Below the pieces are notes generated by a model, which saw nothing but the letters and a program-made list of their open reading frames with translations, was not told where the DNA came from and did not search any database. Shown here one piece after another: positions 18,061 through 26,344 of a DNA stretch of 64,000 nt. This DNA is from Ramlibacter sp. (GTDB lineage: Bacteria; Pseudomonadota; Gammaproteobacteria; Burkholderiales; Burkholderiaceae_C). The position numbers were made by a program, and so were the translations under genes. How positions within the stretch are numbered: the first letter of the stretch is position 1; each line of letters starts with the position of its first letter. The stretch covers positions 1 through 64,000 of the forward strand of contig JAGRPN010000280.1 in assembly GCA_019449555.1 (NCBI GenBank). The letters are read 5' to 3'.

Positions 18061-18074
18061 TTGACTCAGGTCAA
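18061..18074 (+). promoter_or_regulatory. FNR-type box of the MBL nuclease promoter
   Basis: TTGACTCAGGTCAA is a near-perfect FNR palindrome. A -10 element TAAACT lies at 18096-18101, 28.5 bp from the centre, and only 5 nt separate it from the ATG at 18107. The predicted transcript begins at or within two bases of the AUG. The upstream part of the 17920-18106 gap holds no gene. Confidence 0.68.
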
Positions 18075-18106
18075 GGGCGCCGCGGGAGCGGCCCCTAAAC
18101 TGGGCC

Positions 18107-19465
18107 ATGGACCTCCAATTCCTCGGAGCCACCGGCACGGTGACCGGCTCCAAATACCTGCTGCGGGGAAACGACGCCACGGTCCTGGTGGACTGCGGGC
18201 TGTTCCAGGGCTACAAGGATCTGCGGCTGCGCAACTGGTCGCCGCTGCCGGTGTCGCCGGCGTCCATCGACGCGCTGATCCTCACGCACGCGCACCTCGA
18301 CCATAGCGGCTACGTGCCGCTGATCGCGCGCCAGGGTTTTCGCGGCAAGGTGTTTTGCACGCCGGCCACGCTCGACTTGTGCCGCATCCTGCTGCCCGAC
18401 TCCGGGCACCTGCTGGAAGAGGAAGCCGAATACCTCAATCGCCATGGCCTGAGCAAGCATACGCCGGCCCTGCCGCTGTACACGCGCGAAGACGCTCTGC
18501 GCTGCCTGAAGCTGTTCAGCCCGGTCGAATTCGGCCAGTCGTGGAAGCCGGCACGCGGCCTGAACGCGCGGCTTTCCCCATCGGGCCATATGCCGGGCTC
18601 TTCGTTCACGCACGTCGACGACGGCAAGCGCGCGGTCCTGTTCTCCGGCGACATCGGGCGGCCCGAAGACCTGGTGCTGAAGGCGCCCACGCCGATGGAC
18701 GGCGCCGATTACCTGGTGGTGGAATCGACCTACGGCAATCGCCTGCATGAACGCGCGGACGTGCTGCAGCAATTGGCCGACGTCATCAACCGCACGGCCG
18801 CGCGCGGCGGCGTCGTGGTGATCCCCGCGTTCGCGGTGGGGCGCGCGCAGACGCTGATGTACTGCATCCACCTGCTCAAGCGCAAGCACGCGATCCGCGA
18901 CTTGCCGGTCTATCTGAACAGCCCCATGGCGGCCAGCGCCACGCGCGTGTACCGCCAGCACCTCGACGAGCTGCGCCTCAGCCCCGCCGAATGCGAAGCG
19001 ATGGCGCGAGGCGTGCAGGTGGTGGAAACGCCGGAGGAGTCGCGCGAACTCAACACCCGCCGCGGCCCGATGGTCATCATCGCCGCCAGCGGCATGGCCA
19101 CGGGCGGGCGGGTCGTGCATCATCTCAAGGCGTTCGCTCCGGACCAGCGCAACACCATCCTGTTCGCCGGTTACCAGGCGGGTGGCACGCGCGGCGCCAC
19201 CATCGCAGGCGGCGCGCCCACGGTGCGCATCCACGGGGAGGACGTGCCGGTGCGGGCCGAAGTAGCAATGCTCGATACCTTATCGGCGCACGCGGACGGG
19301 GACGAGATCGTCGAATGGCTGCGCGGCTTCAGCGCCGCGCCCCGCCAGACCTTCGTCACGCATGGCGAGCCGGCGGCCGCCGATGCGATGCGCCAGCGCA
19401 TCGAGCGCGAGCTGCACTGGAGTTGCCGCGTGCCCTACTACCTGGAGTCGGTGCCACTGGGCTGA
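18107..19465 (+). CDS. Beta-CASP metallo-beta-lactamase fold nuclease (RNA-processing type)
   Basis: 452 residues starting MDLQFLGATGTVTGSKYLL. The zinc-site motif HAHLDHSG is at about residue 64. SGDIG (about 182) and VESTYGNR (about 206) follow in the lactamase half. The beta-CASP half has VIPAFAVGRAQTL, IAASGMATGGRVVHHLK and SAHAD, then a final THGEP histidine motif. This set defines the RNase J/CPSF73-like RNA nucleases, commonly annotated 'MBL fold metallo-hydrolase'. The gene stands alone under a predicted FNR promoter with no leader. A role in RNA turnover at low oxygen is inferred. Confidence 0.9.
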   Translation: MDLQFLGATGTVTGSKYLLRGNDATVLVDCGLFQGYKDLRLRNWSPLPVSPASIDALILTHAHLDHSGYVPLIARQGFRGKVFCTPATLDLCRILLPDSGHLLEEEAEYLNRHGLSKHTPALPLYTREDALRCLKLFSPVEFGQSWKPARGLNARLSPSGHMPGSSFTHVDDGKRAVLFSGDIGRPEDLVLKAPTPMDGADYLVVESTYGNRLHERADVLQQLADVINRTAARGGVVVIPAFAVGRAQTLMYCIHLLKRKHAIRDLPVYLNSPMAASATRVYRQHLDELRLSPAECEAMARGVQVVETPEESRELNTRRGPMVIIAASGMATGGRVVHHLKAFAPDQRNTILFAGYQAGGTRGATIAGGAPTVRIHGEDVPVRAEVAMLDTLSAHADGDEIVEWLRGFSAAPRQTFVTHGEPAAADAMRQRIERELHWSCRVPYYLESVPLG

Positions 19466-19476
19466 GAGCGAGCCGG

Positions 19477-20157
19477 TCAGGCGAGGCCGCACCACATGGC
19501 GATGCGGTGCGACAGGTCCATCCACAGCGCCCACAGCGCCACCAGCACCAGCAGCAAGCCGGCTGTGCGGGTGCCCCAGTCCTGCTTGAACCGGTTGCCG
19601 GCCTGCTGCAAACGCGCGAACAGCGCCGGCGCCAGCGCCAGCGAAACGCCGCTGCCCAGCGCGAACAGCGCCATCGAGAGCGCCCCGTCGAGCGGTCCCC
19701 CGCTGAGGGACGCCACCAACAGGGCCGAATACAACAAGCCGCAGGGCATGAAAGCCCAGAGCATTCCAGCGGCGAACACGCCGCCGCGAGCGGTCGCCAT
19801 CGGCCGCACGCGCGTCCAGACGTTGCGGCCCGCGCTGCTGACCCAGCCCGGCTGCCGCGCTTGGGTGACCAGCATCAGCCCCCAGGCGAGCACGGCGAGA
19901 TGGAACAAGGTCCACACGGGTCTGAGCGCGGCGCTCTGCGTGGTGAGCCACCCCAGGCCTTGCACCGCGAAAGCAGCGGCGGCGCCTGCGGCCGAATAGC
20001 CCGCCAGGCGCCCGGCTTGAAATTCCACCAGCGAGCGCCACCGGGATCCGTCGCGCAGGCCGGTGAGACCGCCACAGGCCGCACCGCACATCGCGATGCA
20101 GTGCGGGCCGCCGGCCACGCCCATCAGCAGCGCGGAAAGCGCAAGCGTGGTGGACAT
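19477..20157 (-). CDS. Sulfite exporter TauE/SafE-like (DsbD_2) membrane protein
   Basis: 226 residues with about six hydrophobic helices. The N-terminal motif GVAGGPHCIAMCGAACGGL and the mid-protein FMPCGLLYSALLVASLSGGPLDGALSMALFALG mark the DsbD_2/UreH-like membrane family seen near cytochrome cbb3 oxidase and hemN/fnr genes. Its paired cysteines suggest metal or thiol handling in cytochrome oxidase assembly, which is inference. There is no ribosome site: 9 nt upstream of the ATG the sequence becomes the end of the insertion element at 20167-20439. Before that insertion it would have lain 9 nt behind hemN. Expression may now be impaired or depend on the element. Confidence 0.85.
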   Translation of the reverse strand: MSTTLALSALLMGVAGGPHCIAMCGAACGGLTGLRDGSRWRSLVEFQAGRLAGYSAAGAAAAFAVQGLGWLTTQSAALRPVWTLFHLAVLAWGLMLVTQARQPGWVSSAGRNVWTRVRPMATARGGVFAAGMLWAFMPCGLLYSALLVASLSGGPLDGALSMALFALGSGVSLALAPALFARLQQAGNRFKQDWGTRTAGLLLVLVALWALWMDLSHRIAMWCGLA

Positions 20158-20166
20158 GCGGCGGGA

Positions 20167-20439
20167 CTAGGGCCTGTTCACACTGTTCTTGCCAGTGCGA
20201 ACGTGCTTAAAACCGCGCCAATCTAGGCGCGCGACGACGCCAAGGCTGGCCGCCTTGGCTAGGAGCGTAACAACGAGTGGCGCGGTTTTAAGCACGTTCC
20301 CTGCGGGTTGCGGCCAAAAGGGCCAATCGCGTTGTTGCGGCGGCTGGCCGCACGTCAAGTGCGGCTGCACCGCCGCGCCTAGCGCTTGACCCTTTTGACT
20401 CGCAACGCATCTGGCAAGAACAGTGTGAACAGGCCCTAG
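20167..20439. mobile_element. 273-bp non-coding MITE-like element between hemN and tauE
   Basis: The ends are perfect 28-bp inverted repeats (20167-20194 and 20412-20439) beginning CTAGGGCCTGTTCACACTGT. The outermost CTAG is a palindrome, so it may be a 4-bp target duplication around 24-bp ends; CTAG fits the YTAR target used by IS5-group elements. No ORF of note lies inside. A nested inverted repeat (20199-20220/20278-20299) and two hairpins fill the interior. Removing the element and one CTAG rejoins hemN (stop TAG in CTAG) to tauE with 9 nt between them, a normal operon junction. Mobilisation in trans by an IS5-like transposase is inferred; none is encoded in the window. Confidence 0.8.
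20199..20299. repeat. Nested 22-bp inverted repeat inside the element
   Basis: 20199-20220 and 20278-20299 are perfect reverse complements (left arm begins GAACGTGCTTAAAACCGCGC). A 7-bp stem (GCCAAGG/CCTTGGC at 20239-20259) lies between them. A second structured half follows at about 20315-20400, where GCCAAAAGGGCC pairs imperfectly with a CCCTTTTGA segment around a GC-rich hairpin. RNA from either strand would fold strongly. Confidence 0.85.
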
Positions 20440-21818
20440 ATGATGCGCGAGAACTTCGTGCGGTTGCGGTCGGCCTGCAGGTAACGGTCGAACACCATGG
20501 CGATGCCACGCACGAAATACCAGCCCATCGGAGTCACCTGGATGCCGGAATCGTCGACGGTGACCAGGCCGGTACCCGTCATCTCCCGCAGCTGCTGCAG
20601 CTCCGGGGCGAAGTACTCATGGAAATCGAGCAGCCAAGCCAGCTCGATCGATTCGAACATGACCTGACCCTGGCACATGATGGCCATGATCACGGCGCGC
20701 CTTGCGAGGTCGTCCCGGCTCAAGGCGAGCCCGCGCGTCACCGGAAATTGGCCATGGTCGAGCAGGTCGCAATATTCCTCGAGCGTCTTGGCGTTCTGGC
20801 TGTACGTGGCGCCCACCCGGCCAATGGAAGAAACGCCCAATCCGATCAGGTCGCAGTCGGGTTGCGTGCTATAACCCTGGAAGTTGCGATGCAGCCGGCC
20901 CTGGCGCTTGGCCACGGCCAGCGAGTCGTTCGGCAGCGCGAAATGGTCCATGCCCACATATACGTAGCCGGCTTCCTGGAAGGACGCCAGCGACTGCGAC
21001 AGCATCGCGATTTTCGCGGCGCCGCCGGGCAATTCACTGGAAATGATGCGCCGCTGCGGCTTGAAGCGTTCCGGCAGATGCGCATACGCGTACAAGGCGA
21101 TCCGGTCGGGCCGCAACTCATTCACCTGCGCCAGCGTCCGCGCGAACGATTCCGGCGTCTGCTTGGGCAGCCCGTAGATCAGGTCCATGTTGATCGAGTC
21201 GAAACCGATCGCGCGGGCCTGTTCCACCAGCTTGGAGACCTGTTCGGCGGGCTGGATGCGATGGACGGCCTTCTGCACGTCCGGGTCGAAGTCCTGCACG
21301 CCGAAACTGATCCGATTGAAGCCCAGCTCGGCCAGCGTCGTGAGCCGCTGCTCGTTCACCGTGCGCGGGTCGATCTCGATCGAATACTCCCCGCCCGGCG
21401 CCAGCGCGAAACTGCGGCGCAGCATCGCCATCAGTTCCTTGAGCTCGGGATCGGACAGGAACGTAGGCGTTCCGCCGCCCAGGTGCAGCTGCGTGACGGC
21501 TTGGCCCAGGCCCAGCTCGGCCGTGTGAAGATCTACCTCGCGCGCCAGGTAACGCAGGTAACTGGCTGCCCGGTCGTGGTGCTTGGTGATGATCTTGTTG
21601 CAGCCGCAGTAGTAGCACAGCGACTCGCAAAAAGGGATGTGGATGTACAACGAAAGCGGCAGCGTCAGGGCGGCCGGTCCGGTGCGGCGCTGGACCAGCG
21701 CCTGGCTGTAATCGGCGGCCGTGAACGCCTCCACGAAGCGGTCGGCGGTCGGGTAAGAGGTGTAGCGCGGGCCCGGGATGTCGAACCGGCGCAGCAGATC
21801 GGGCGATAAAGGCGTCAT
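20436..21818 (-). CDS. hemN: Oxygen-independent coproporphyrinogen III dehydrogenase HemN
   Basis: 460 residues of the radical-SAM family. The [4Fe-4S] motif appears as HIPFCESLCYYCGCN (about residues 61-75), after GPRYTSYPTADRF. LHLGGGTPTFL and the SIEIDPRTV segment bind SAM in HemN. The C-terminus carries the HemN_C domain and ends RTKFSRII. It converts coproporphyrinogen III to protoporphyrinogen IX without oxygen. The ATG at 21818 is preferred to a TTG eight codons upstream. The stop codon lies inside the CTAG at the edge of the insertion element. A perfect FNR box (21872-21885) lies in the promoter shared with the divergent fnr gene. Confidence 0.96.
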   Translation of the reverse strand: MTPLSPDLLRRFDIPGPRYTSYPTADRFVEAFTAADYSQALVQRRTGPAALTLPLSLYIHIPFCESLCYYCGCNKIITKHHDRAASYLRYLAREVDLHTAELGLGQAVTQLHLGGGTPTFLSDPELKELMAMLRRSFALAPGGEYSIEIDPRTVNEQRLTTLAELGFNRISFGVQDFDPDVQKAVHRIQPAEQVSKLVEQARAIGFDSINMDLIYGLPKQTPESFARTLAQVNELRPDRIALYAYAHLPERFKPQRRIISSELPGGAAKIAMLSQSLASFQEAGYVYVGMDHFALPNDSLAVAKRQGRLHRNFQGYSTQPDCDLIGLGVSSIGRVGATYSQNAKTLEEYCDLLDHGQFPVTRGLALSRDDLARRAVIMAIMCQGQVMFESIELAWLLDFHEYFAPELQQLREMTGTGLVTVDDSGIQVTPMGWYFVRGIAMVFDRYLQADRNRTKFSRII

Positions 21819-21871
21819 CTTGTCTGTTTCTTTGATGAACAATACTGTGCGGGCGCACAGGTCCCCCGCCG

Positions 21872-21885
21872 TTGATCTGGATCAA
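21872..21885. promoter_or_regulatory. Perfect FNR box shared by hemN and fnr
   Basis: TTGATCTGGATCAA is the full FNR consensus (TTGAT-N4-ATCAA). Towards fnr, a -10-like GACAAT at 21907-21912 lies 28.5 bp from the centre. Towards hemN, the weaker CACAGT sits at 29.5 bp. Confidence 0.8.
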
Positions 21886-21912
21886 CTCCGACCCGACGCG
21901 GCGTCCGACAAT

Positions 21913-21926
21913 TTGACCCAGATCAG
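21913..21926. promoter_or_regulatory. Second FNR box over the fnr start point
   Basis: TTGACCCAGATCAG matches the FNR half-site pattern with one change. It is centred at 21919.5, right on the start point predicted from the upstream box, and 19.5 bp before the ATG. Bound protein here would block the promoter, so negative autoregulation is likely. Confidence 0.55.
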
Positions 21927-21938
21927 AAGAGCCATACG

Positions 21939-22721
21939 ATGAAGGAAGCCCCTGTGCCCACCCAGACCGTGAACCTGATACCGTCCGGCTCAACGGAGCC
22001 TATGGACGCGCACAGCATCAAGGTTGCGTGCTCCAATTGCAACCTGCGCGAACTGTGCATGCCGGTGGGCCTCAGCGCCGAGGAACTGGTGCGCATCGAC
22101 GAGGTCGTGGCCACCCGCCGCAAGATCAAGCGCGGCGCCATCCTGTTTCGCAACGGCGAACCCTTCCAGTCGCTGTTCGCCATCCGCACCGGCTTCTTCA
22201 AGACCTGCGTCACCGCCGAGGACGGCCGCGACCAGGTCACCGGCTTCCAGATGGCCGGCGAGATCATCGGGCTGGATGGCATCGTGAACGACCATCACAC
22301 CTGCGACGCCGTCGCGCTGGAAGATGCCGAAGTCTGCGTCATGCCGTTCGACCGGATCGGCGACCTCTCGCGCGAAGTGAACGCGTTGCAGCATCACGTG
22401 CATCGGATCATGAGCCGCGAGATCGTGCGCGAGCACGGCGTGATGCTGCTGCTGGGCAGCATGCGCGCGGAGGAACGGCTGGCCGCTTTCCTGCTGAACC
22501 TGGTGCAGCGGCTGCATGCGCGCGGATTCTCCCGGTCCGAACTGGTGCTGCGCATGACGCGCGAAGAGATCGGCAGCTACCTCGGCCTGAAACTCGAGAC
22601 CGTGAGCCGCACTTTCTCCAAGTTCGTCGAGGACGGCATGGTCGAAGTGCGGCAGCGCCACGTGCGCATCCTCGACACCGATTCGCTGCGCGCCATCGTG
22701 AATCGCCAGTCGACGATCTAG
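21939..22721 (+). CDS. fnr: FNR-type oxygen-sensing regulator (Crp/Fnr family)
   Basis: 260 residues. Cysteines 31, 34 and 40 (CSNCNLRELC) plus Cys133 (EVCVMPF) match the four [4Fe-4S] ligands of E. coli FNR. The cyclic-nucleotide-like domain covers about 45-165, the dimer helix about 165-190, and the HTH about 195-250. In the HTH, LETVSRTF carries the E..SR residues that read TTGAT half-sites. It should dimerise and bind DNA only when oxygen is low. It is divergent from hemN and has two FNR boxes upstream, so it is autoregulated. It is the likely regulator of the many FNR boxes in this window. Confidence 0.95.
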   Translation: MKEAPVPTQTVNLIPSGSTEPMDAHSIKVACSNCNLRELCMPVGLSAEELVRIDEVVATRRKIKRGAILFRNGEPFQSLFAIRTGFFKTCVTAEDGRDQVTGFQMAGEIIGLDGIVNDHHTCDAVALEDAEVCVMPFDRIGDLSREVNALQHHVHRIMSREIVREHGVMLLLGSMRAEERLAAFLLNLVQRLHARGFSRSELVLRMTREEIGSYLGLKLETVSRTFSKFVEDGMVEVRQRHVRILDTDSLRAIVNRQSTI

Positions 22722-23111
22722 CATTCCGGTAAGCGGTCCGGCGTTCTTGCCGGTCGTGCACCCCGCTACTTTGTGTTTCCGCTTCCGCGTGTAGCTGGCG
22801 CCACGCCACCGGGTTTGTGGCGCGCCGGGCGTCCGTGCCGTGTCGCTTGAGAATCGCGCAGATGTTCTTGTAACGCGCCCGCGCACAGGCGCGACATCGG
22901 TTGTGGGTCCGGCGACTCTGAGGCATGCGCGAATAATCTCAAGCGCCCCGGCACAGCCACCCGTCACACCTGCCTGCAGGATTGGTGGAACTTACTTGAA
23001 ATACCCTGATGCCCTGCCGAAATTTGCAGCGGGGCCATGCCTGTCCCGGTTGTTCCTCCAGCAGTTCAGTGCTGGCGCGGCGCCAGCCCTTCGCAATGGC
23101 AAACGATGAAT
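22722..23111. other. 390-bp intergenic region without a recognisable gene
   Basis: No ORF with coding character, tRNA or FNR box is seen. It holds three hairpins: CCGGC-6 nt-GCCGG at 22738-22753 just after fnr, GCGCCAC/GTGGCGC at 22798-22823, and an 8-bp palindrome GCTGGCGC/GCGCCAGC at 23071-23087 behind the acyl-CoA ligase stop. None is followed by a clear T-run, so they are only weak terminator candidates for the two convergent genes. Confidence 0.5.
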
Positions 23112-25793
23112 TCAGGCCTTCAGCACCAGCCGCATGGCCATCGTGTCTTCCGACGGCACGGGCGTGACTTCGAAACCCAGGCTGCGCGCGAGCGATGCCA
23201 TGCCGGTGTTCTCCGCAAGGCATTGCCCGATGACTTCCTCGGTGCCGCGCTCGCGCAGGTACCGGAGCATCTTCTGCATCAAGGCCCGCCCCAGCCCCTG
23301 GCGCTGCCACGAGTGCGCCACCTGGATCGCGAATTCCGCCTTCACGTTGTCGGGGTCGCATACCGCGCGGACTTCGCCAGCCATGAGCGGGACGCCGTCA
23401 TCGCCCGCCGGCGCCAAGGCGATGAACGTCATCTCGCGCTCGTAGTCGATCTGGCAGTAACGCGCGAGTTCGGAGTGCGGCACTTCGCGCCGCGCCAGGA
23501 AAAAGCGCAGCCGCAGGTCCGATGCGGGCGACTTGGCATAGAACGCCGCGAGCCGATCGCCGTCCTCCGGCCGGATCGGCCGCAGCAGCAATTCGTGCCC
23601 GCCCGCGGTGATGTGCTCCTCCAAGCCTGACGGGTACGGACGAACCGCGAGGCGCGCCGACTCACCCGGCACCGGCCGGCGCAACCTGATGCGCGCATCG
23701 AGCGCCAGCACGCCGTGCGCATCGGCCAGCAGCGGATTGATGTCGAGCTCGGCCAGCGCGGCCAGGTCGCAGGTCATCTGCGAAACCCTGAGCAGCGCGG
23801 CCACCAGCGCCTGCGAGTCGATCGCCGGGCGGCCGCGGTAGCCGGCCAGCAACGGGCCGATTCGCGTGCGCGAGATCAGGTCGCGCGCGAGCAGGTCGTT
23901 CAGTGGCGGTAAACCGACCGCGCGGTCCTTGCGCAGTTCGACGGCGGTGCCGCCTTCGCCGAACAGCACCACCGGCCCGAACACCGGGTCGGTCGCGACG
24001 CCGACGATCAGTTCGTGCGCGCCGGGGCGGCTTGCCATCGCCTGCACGGTGAACCCCAGCACCCGCGCATCGGGCTGCTGGCGTGCGACGCGTTGGCGCA
24101 TCCGCACCGCGGCCATGCGAACCTCTTCCCCGGATCCGAGTCCCAACGCCACCCCGCCCACATCCGACTTGTGCACGATCTGCGGCGACAGGATCTTGAG
24201 AACGACCGGAAAGCCGATCTGGATGGCGGCCGCAACCGCTTCCTCGGCGTCGTGTGCCCGGCGCGTCTCGACGATGGGAATCCCATATGCTTGCAACAAA
24301 GACTTGGCCTGCTCCTCGTCGAGCCACTCGCGCCGCTCACGCAGCGCCTGGTCCAGCAACGCCTGCGCCGCCGCGGTGTCGGGCTTGAAATCCTCCAGCC
24401 GAGCGGAAGGCAGTTGCAGCAGCGCCTGCTGGTTGCGGGTGTATTCCACCCGCTGCTGCCACCCGGCCACCGCCCGCTCCGGCGTGCTGTAGCTCGCGAC
24501 GCCGGCCTCGGTGCAGGCGACCCGCGCCGCCGCCACCGTCGCGCCGCCGAGCCAGCACGCCAGCACCGGCTTGCTCGCGGCCCGCATCAACGGCAGGCAC
24601 GCGCGAGCGATGTCATCGGCCGGAACGATCGCGGTCGGCGCATGCATGAACAGGATGCCGTCCACTTCCGGCGCGGCCAGCAGCACCCGCAGCGCGTCGC
24701 AATAGCGCTGCACGGGCGCGTCGCCGATGATGTCCACCGGATTGCCGCGGGGCCACGTCGTCGGCAGGAATTCGTCGAGCGCGCGCACCGTGGCCTCGCC
24801 CAGCTCGGCGAGCCGGCCTCCCCCGAGCGCCAATGCATCGGCGGCCAGCACGCCCGCGCCACCGCCGTTGGTCAGCATCGCGAGCCGTTCGCCGCGCCAC
24901 GGCGTCACGTGGGCGAGCGTTTCCGCCGCGTCGAATAGCGCCTCCAGCGTGTCCACGCGCAGCATTCCCGCGCGGCGCACGGCGGCATCGAACACGGCGT
25001 CCGATCCCGCCAGCGCGCCCGTGTGCGATGCCGCCGCCTTCGCACCGGCCGGGGCGCGCCCGGCCTTCACCACGATCACCGGTTTGTTGCGAGCCGCGGC
25101 GCGCGCGGCGGACATGAACTTGCGCGCGGCCTTCACCGATTCCATGTACATCAGCACCGCCCGGGTGCCCGGGTCGCTCGCGAGGTAATCGAGCGCGTCG
25201 CCGAAGTCCACATCGGCGCTGTCGCCCAGCGAGATGAAATGCGAGAAGCCGATGCCGCGGCTGTTGGCCCAGTCCAGCATCGCGGTGGCCAGCGCGCCCG
25301 ATTGCGTGACGAACGCCAATTTGCCGGGCAGTGCGTTGCCGGGCGCGAAACTGGCATTGAGTCCCGCGCCGGGCACGAGCAGGCCCAGGCAGTTGGGACC
25401 GAGGATCCGCAACAGGTACGGCCGGGCCGCGTCGAGCACGGCCTGCTCGAGCGAGCCGCCCTCGAGCGCGGCAGGCTGCTTGAGGCCGGCTGACAGCACG
25501 GCGGCCGCCCGTGTGCCCTTGGCCCCGAGAGCCGCGACGATGCCGGGTACGGTGGCGGCGGGCGTGCAGATGAGGGCGAGGTCCGGCGTGCCGGGCAGCG
25601 ATGCCACATCGGGCCAGGTCCGCTCGCCGGCGACCGCGCGGTTGCGCTGGTCGACCAGCCACACCGGTCCCTTGAAATCGCCGGCCCGAAGGTTGCGCCA
25701 GACCACCATGCCGAGGTTGTCGGGGCGCTCCGAAATACCGATCACCGCGACCGATGCCGGTGCGAACAGGGCTTCCAGGTTGCGTACGCTCAT
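23112..25793 (-). CDS. ADP-forming acyl-CoA ligase/GNAT protein acetyltransferase (Pat-like)
   Basis: 893 residues in the order of PatZ/YfiQ proteins: CoA-binding domain (1-130; PASVAVIGISERPDNLG), succinyl-CoA ligase-like domain (about 140-450) with SHTGALAGSDAVFDAA holding the usual His, ATP-grasp domain (about 490-700; VVLKILSPQIVHKSDVGGVALG) and a C-terminal GNAT domain (about 725-890; SWQRQGLGRALMQKML). Family members acetylate lysines of metabolic enzymes or form acyl-CoA with ADP release. The FNR box at 25863-25876 with a -10 TAGGCT at 25840-25835 sits in its promoter, shared with the divergent dksA-like gene. That suggests control of acetyl-CoA metabolism at low oxygen. Confidence 0.92.
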   Translation of the reverse strand: MSVRNLEALFAPASVAVIGISERPDNLGMVVWRNLRAGDFKGPVWLVDQRNRAVAGERTWPDVASLPGTPDLALICTPAATVPGIVAALGAKGTRAAAVLSAGLKQPAALEGGSLEQAVLDAARPYLLRILGPNCLGLLVPGAGLNASFAPGNALPGKLAFVTQSGALATAMLDWANSRGIGFSHFISLGDSADVDFGDALDYLASDPGTRAVLMYMESVKAARKFMSAARAAARNKPVIVVKAGRAPAGAKAAASHTGALAGSDAVFDAAVRRAGMLRVDTLEALFDAAETLAHVTPWRGERLAMLTNGGGAGVLAADALALGGGRLAELGEATVRALDEFLPTTWPRGNPVDIIGDAPVQRYCDALRVLLAAPEVDGILFMHAPTAIVPADDIARACLPLMRAASKPVLACWLGGATVAAARVACTEAGVASYSTPERAVAGWQQRVEYTRNQQALLQLPSARLEDFKPDTAAAQALLDQALRERREWLDEEQAKSLLQAYGIPIVETRRAHDAEEAVAAAIQIGFPVVLKILSPQIVHKSDVGGVALGLGSGEEVRMAAVRMRQRVARQQPDARVLGFTVQAMASRPGAHELIVGVATDPVFGPVVLFGEGGTAVELRKDRAVGLPPLNDLLARDLISRTRIGPLLAGYRGRPAIDSQALVAALLRVSQMTCDLAALAELDINPLLADAHGVLALDARIRLRRPVPGESARLAVRPYPSGLEEHITAGGHELLLRPIRPEDGDRLAAFYAKSPASDLRLRFFLARREVPHSELARYCQIDYEREMTFIALAPAGDDGVPLMAGEVRAVCDPDNVKAEFAIQVAHSWQRQGLGRALMQKMLRYLRERGTEEVIGQCLAENTGMASLARSLGFEVTPVPSEDTMAMRLVLKA

Positions 25794-25862
25794 GCGCCTG
25801 CTTTCAACCGGCGCGCAGACCTGCCGGTCACTTCAGCCTAGTCCGCGGCCCCGCATCGGCCC

Positions 25863-25876
25863 TTGTTCCAGATCAA
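25863..25876. promoter_or_regulatory. FNR-type box between acyl-CoA ligase and dksA-like genes
   Basis: TTGTTCCAGATCAA has one strong half (ATCAA). Both directions have a -10-like hexamer 29.5 bp from the centre: CAGAAT at 25899-25904 for the dksA-like gene and TAGGCT at 25840-25835 for the ligase. One site could therefore drive both genes. Confidence 0.62.
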
Positions 25877-25930
25877 GGACGCCGGGCAAAGCGCCTTCCA
25901 GAATCATTCGATACCAAACAGGTTTTTTCC

Positions 25931-26344
25931 ATGGATACGTACGACCGCAGTCTTGAGCCCCGCTTCGCTCAATTGCTGGCTCAGCGCGAGGCCGAGCTTC
26001 GCGCCATCCTGCGCGCCACCGGCGACGCGGCCGGGCACACCTCGGACGTGAGCAACGGTGAAGTCGTCGATTTCAAGGACATGGCCATCGAGGAAACCCA
26101 GGCCGTGGTCGAGCAGGCCAAAGCCGGGCAAGCCGCGCAGGAACTCGAAGAGATGATCGCCGCGCGCCGCCGTTTGCAGGACGGCAGCTATGGCGAATGC
26201 CTGGACTGCGGCGAGGAAATCGACGTGCGCCGGCTGATGGCGCTGCCCGCCACCCCCTATTGCACGGCCTGCCAGGCCATCCATGAACGTCCCGTGTTGG
26301 CACGGCGCTCCAGCCTGCACAGCATGAAAGGACATCACCCATGA
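25931..26344 (+). CDS. DksA/TraR family zinc-finger protein
   Basis: 137 residues. An N-terminal helical region (1-85, coiled-coil) is followed by the four-cysteine zinc finger CLDCGEEI...YCTAC (about 97-120), the DksA/TraR C4 type. The coiled-coil tip reads DFKDMAIEETQ; the DxxDxA motif of true DksA is only loosely met, so it may be a DksA-like paralogue. Such proteins bind the RNA polymerase secondary channel. The ATG at 25931 follows a predicted FNR-driven start by about 20 nt. Its ATGA overlap with the phasin-like gene indicates coupled translation, an unusual link of a polymerase modulator to PHB storage. Confidence 0.9.
   Translation: MDTYDRSLEPRFAQLLAQREAELRAILRATGDAAGHTSDVSNGEVVDFKDMAIEETQAVVEQAKAGQAAQELEEMIAARRRLQDGSYGECLDCGEEIDVRRLMALPATPYCTACQAIHERPVLARRSSLHSMKGHHP

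Noticed and set aside
22722-23111. A tRNA or small RNA gene in the gap after fnr
   Set aside because: Several hairpins exist, but no cloverleaf, promoter or terminator signature could be recognised.
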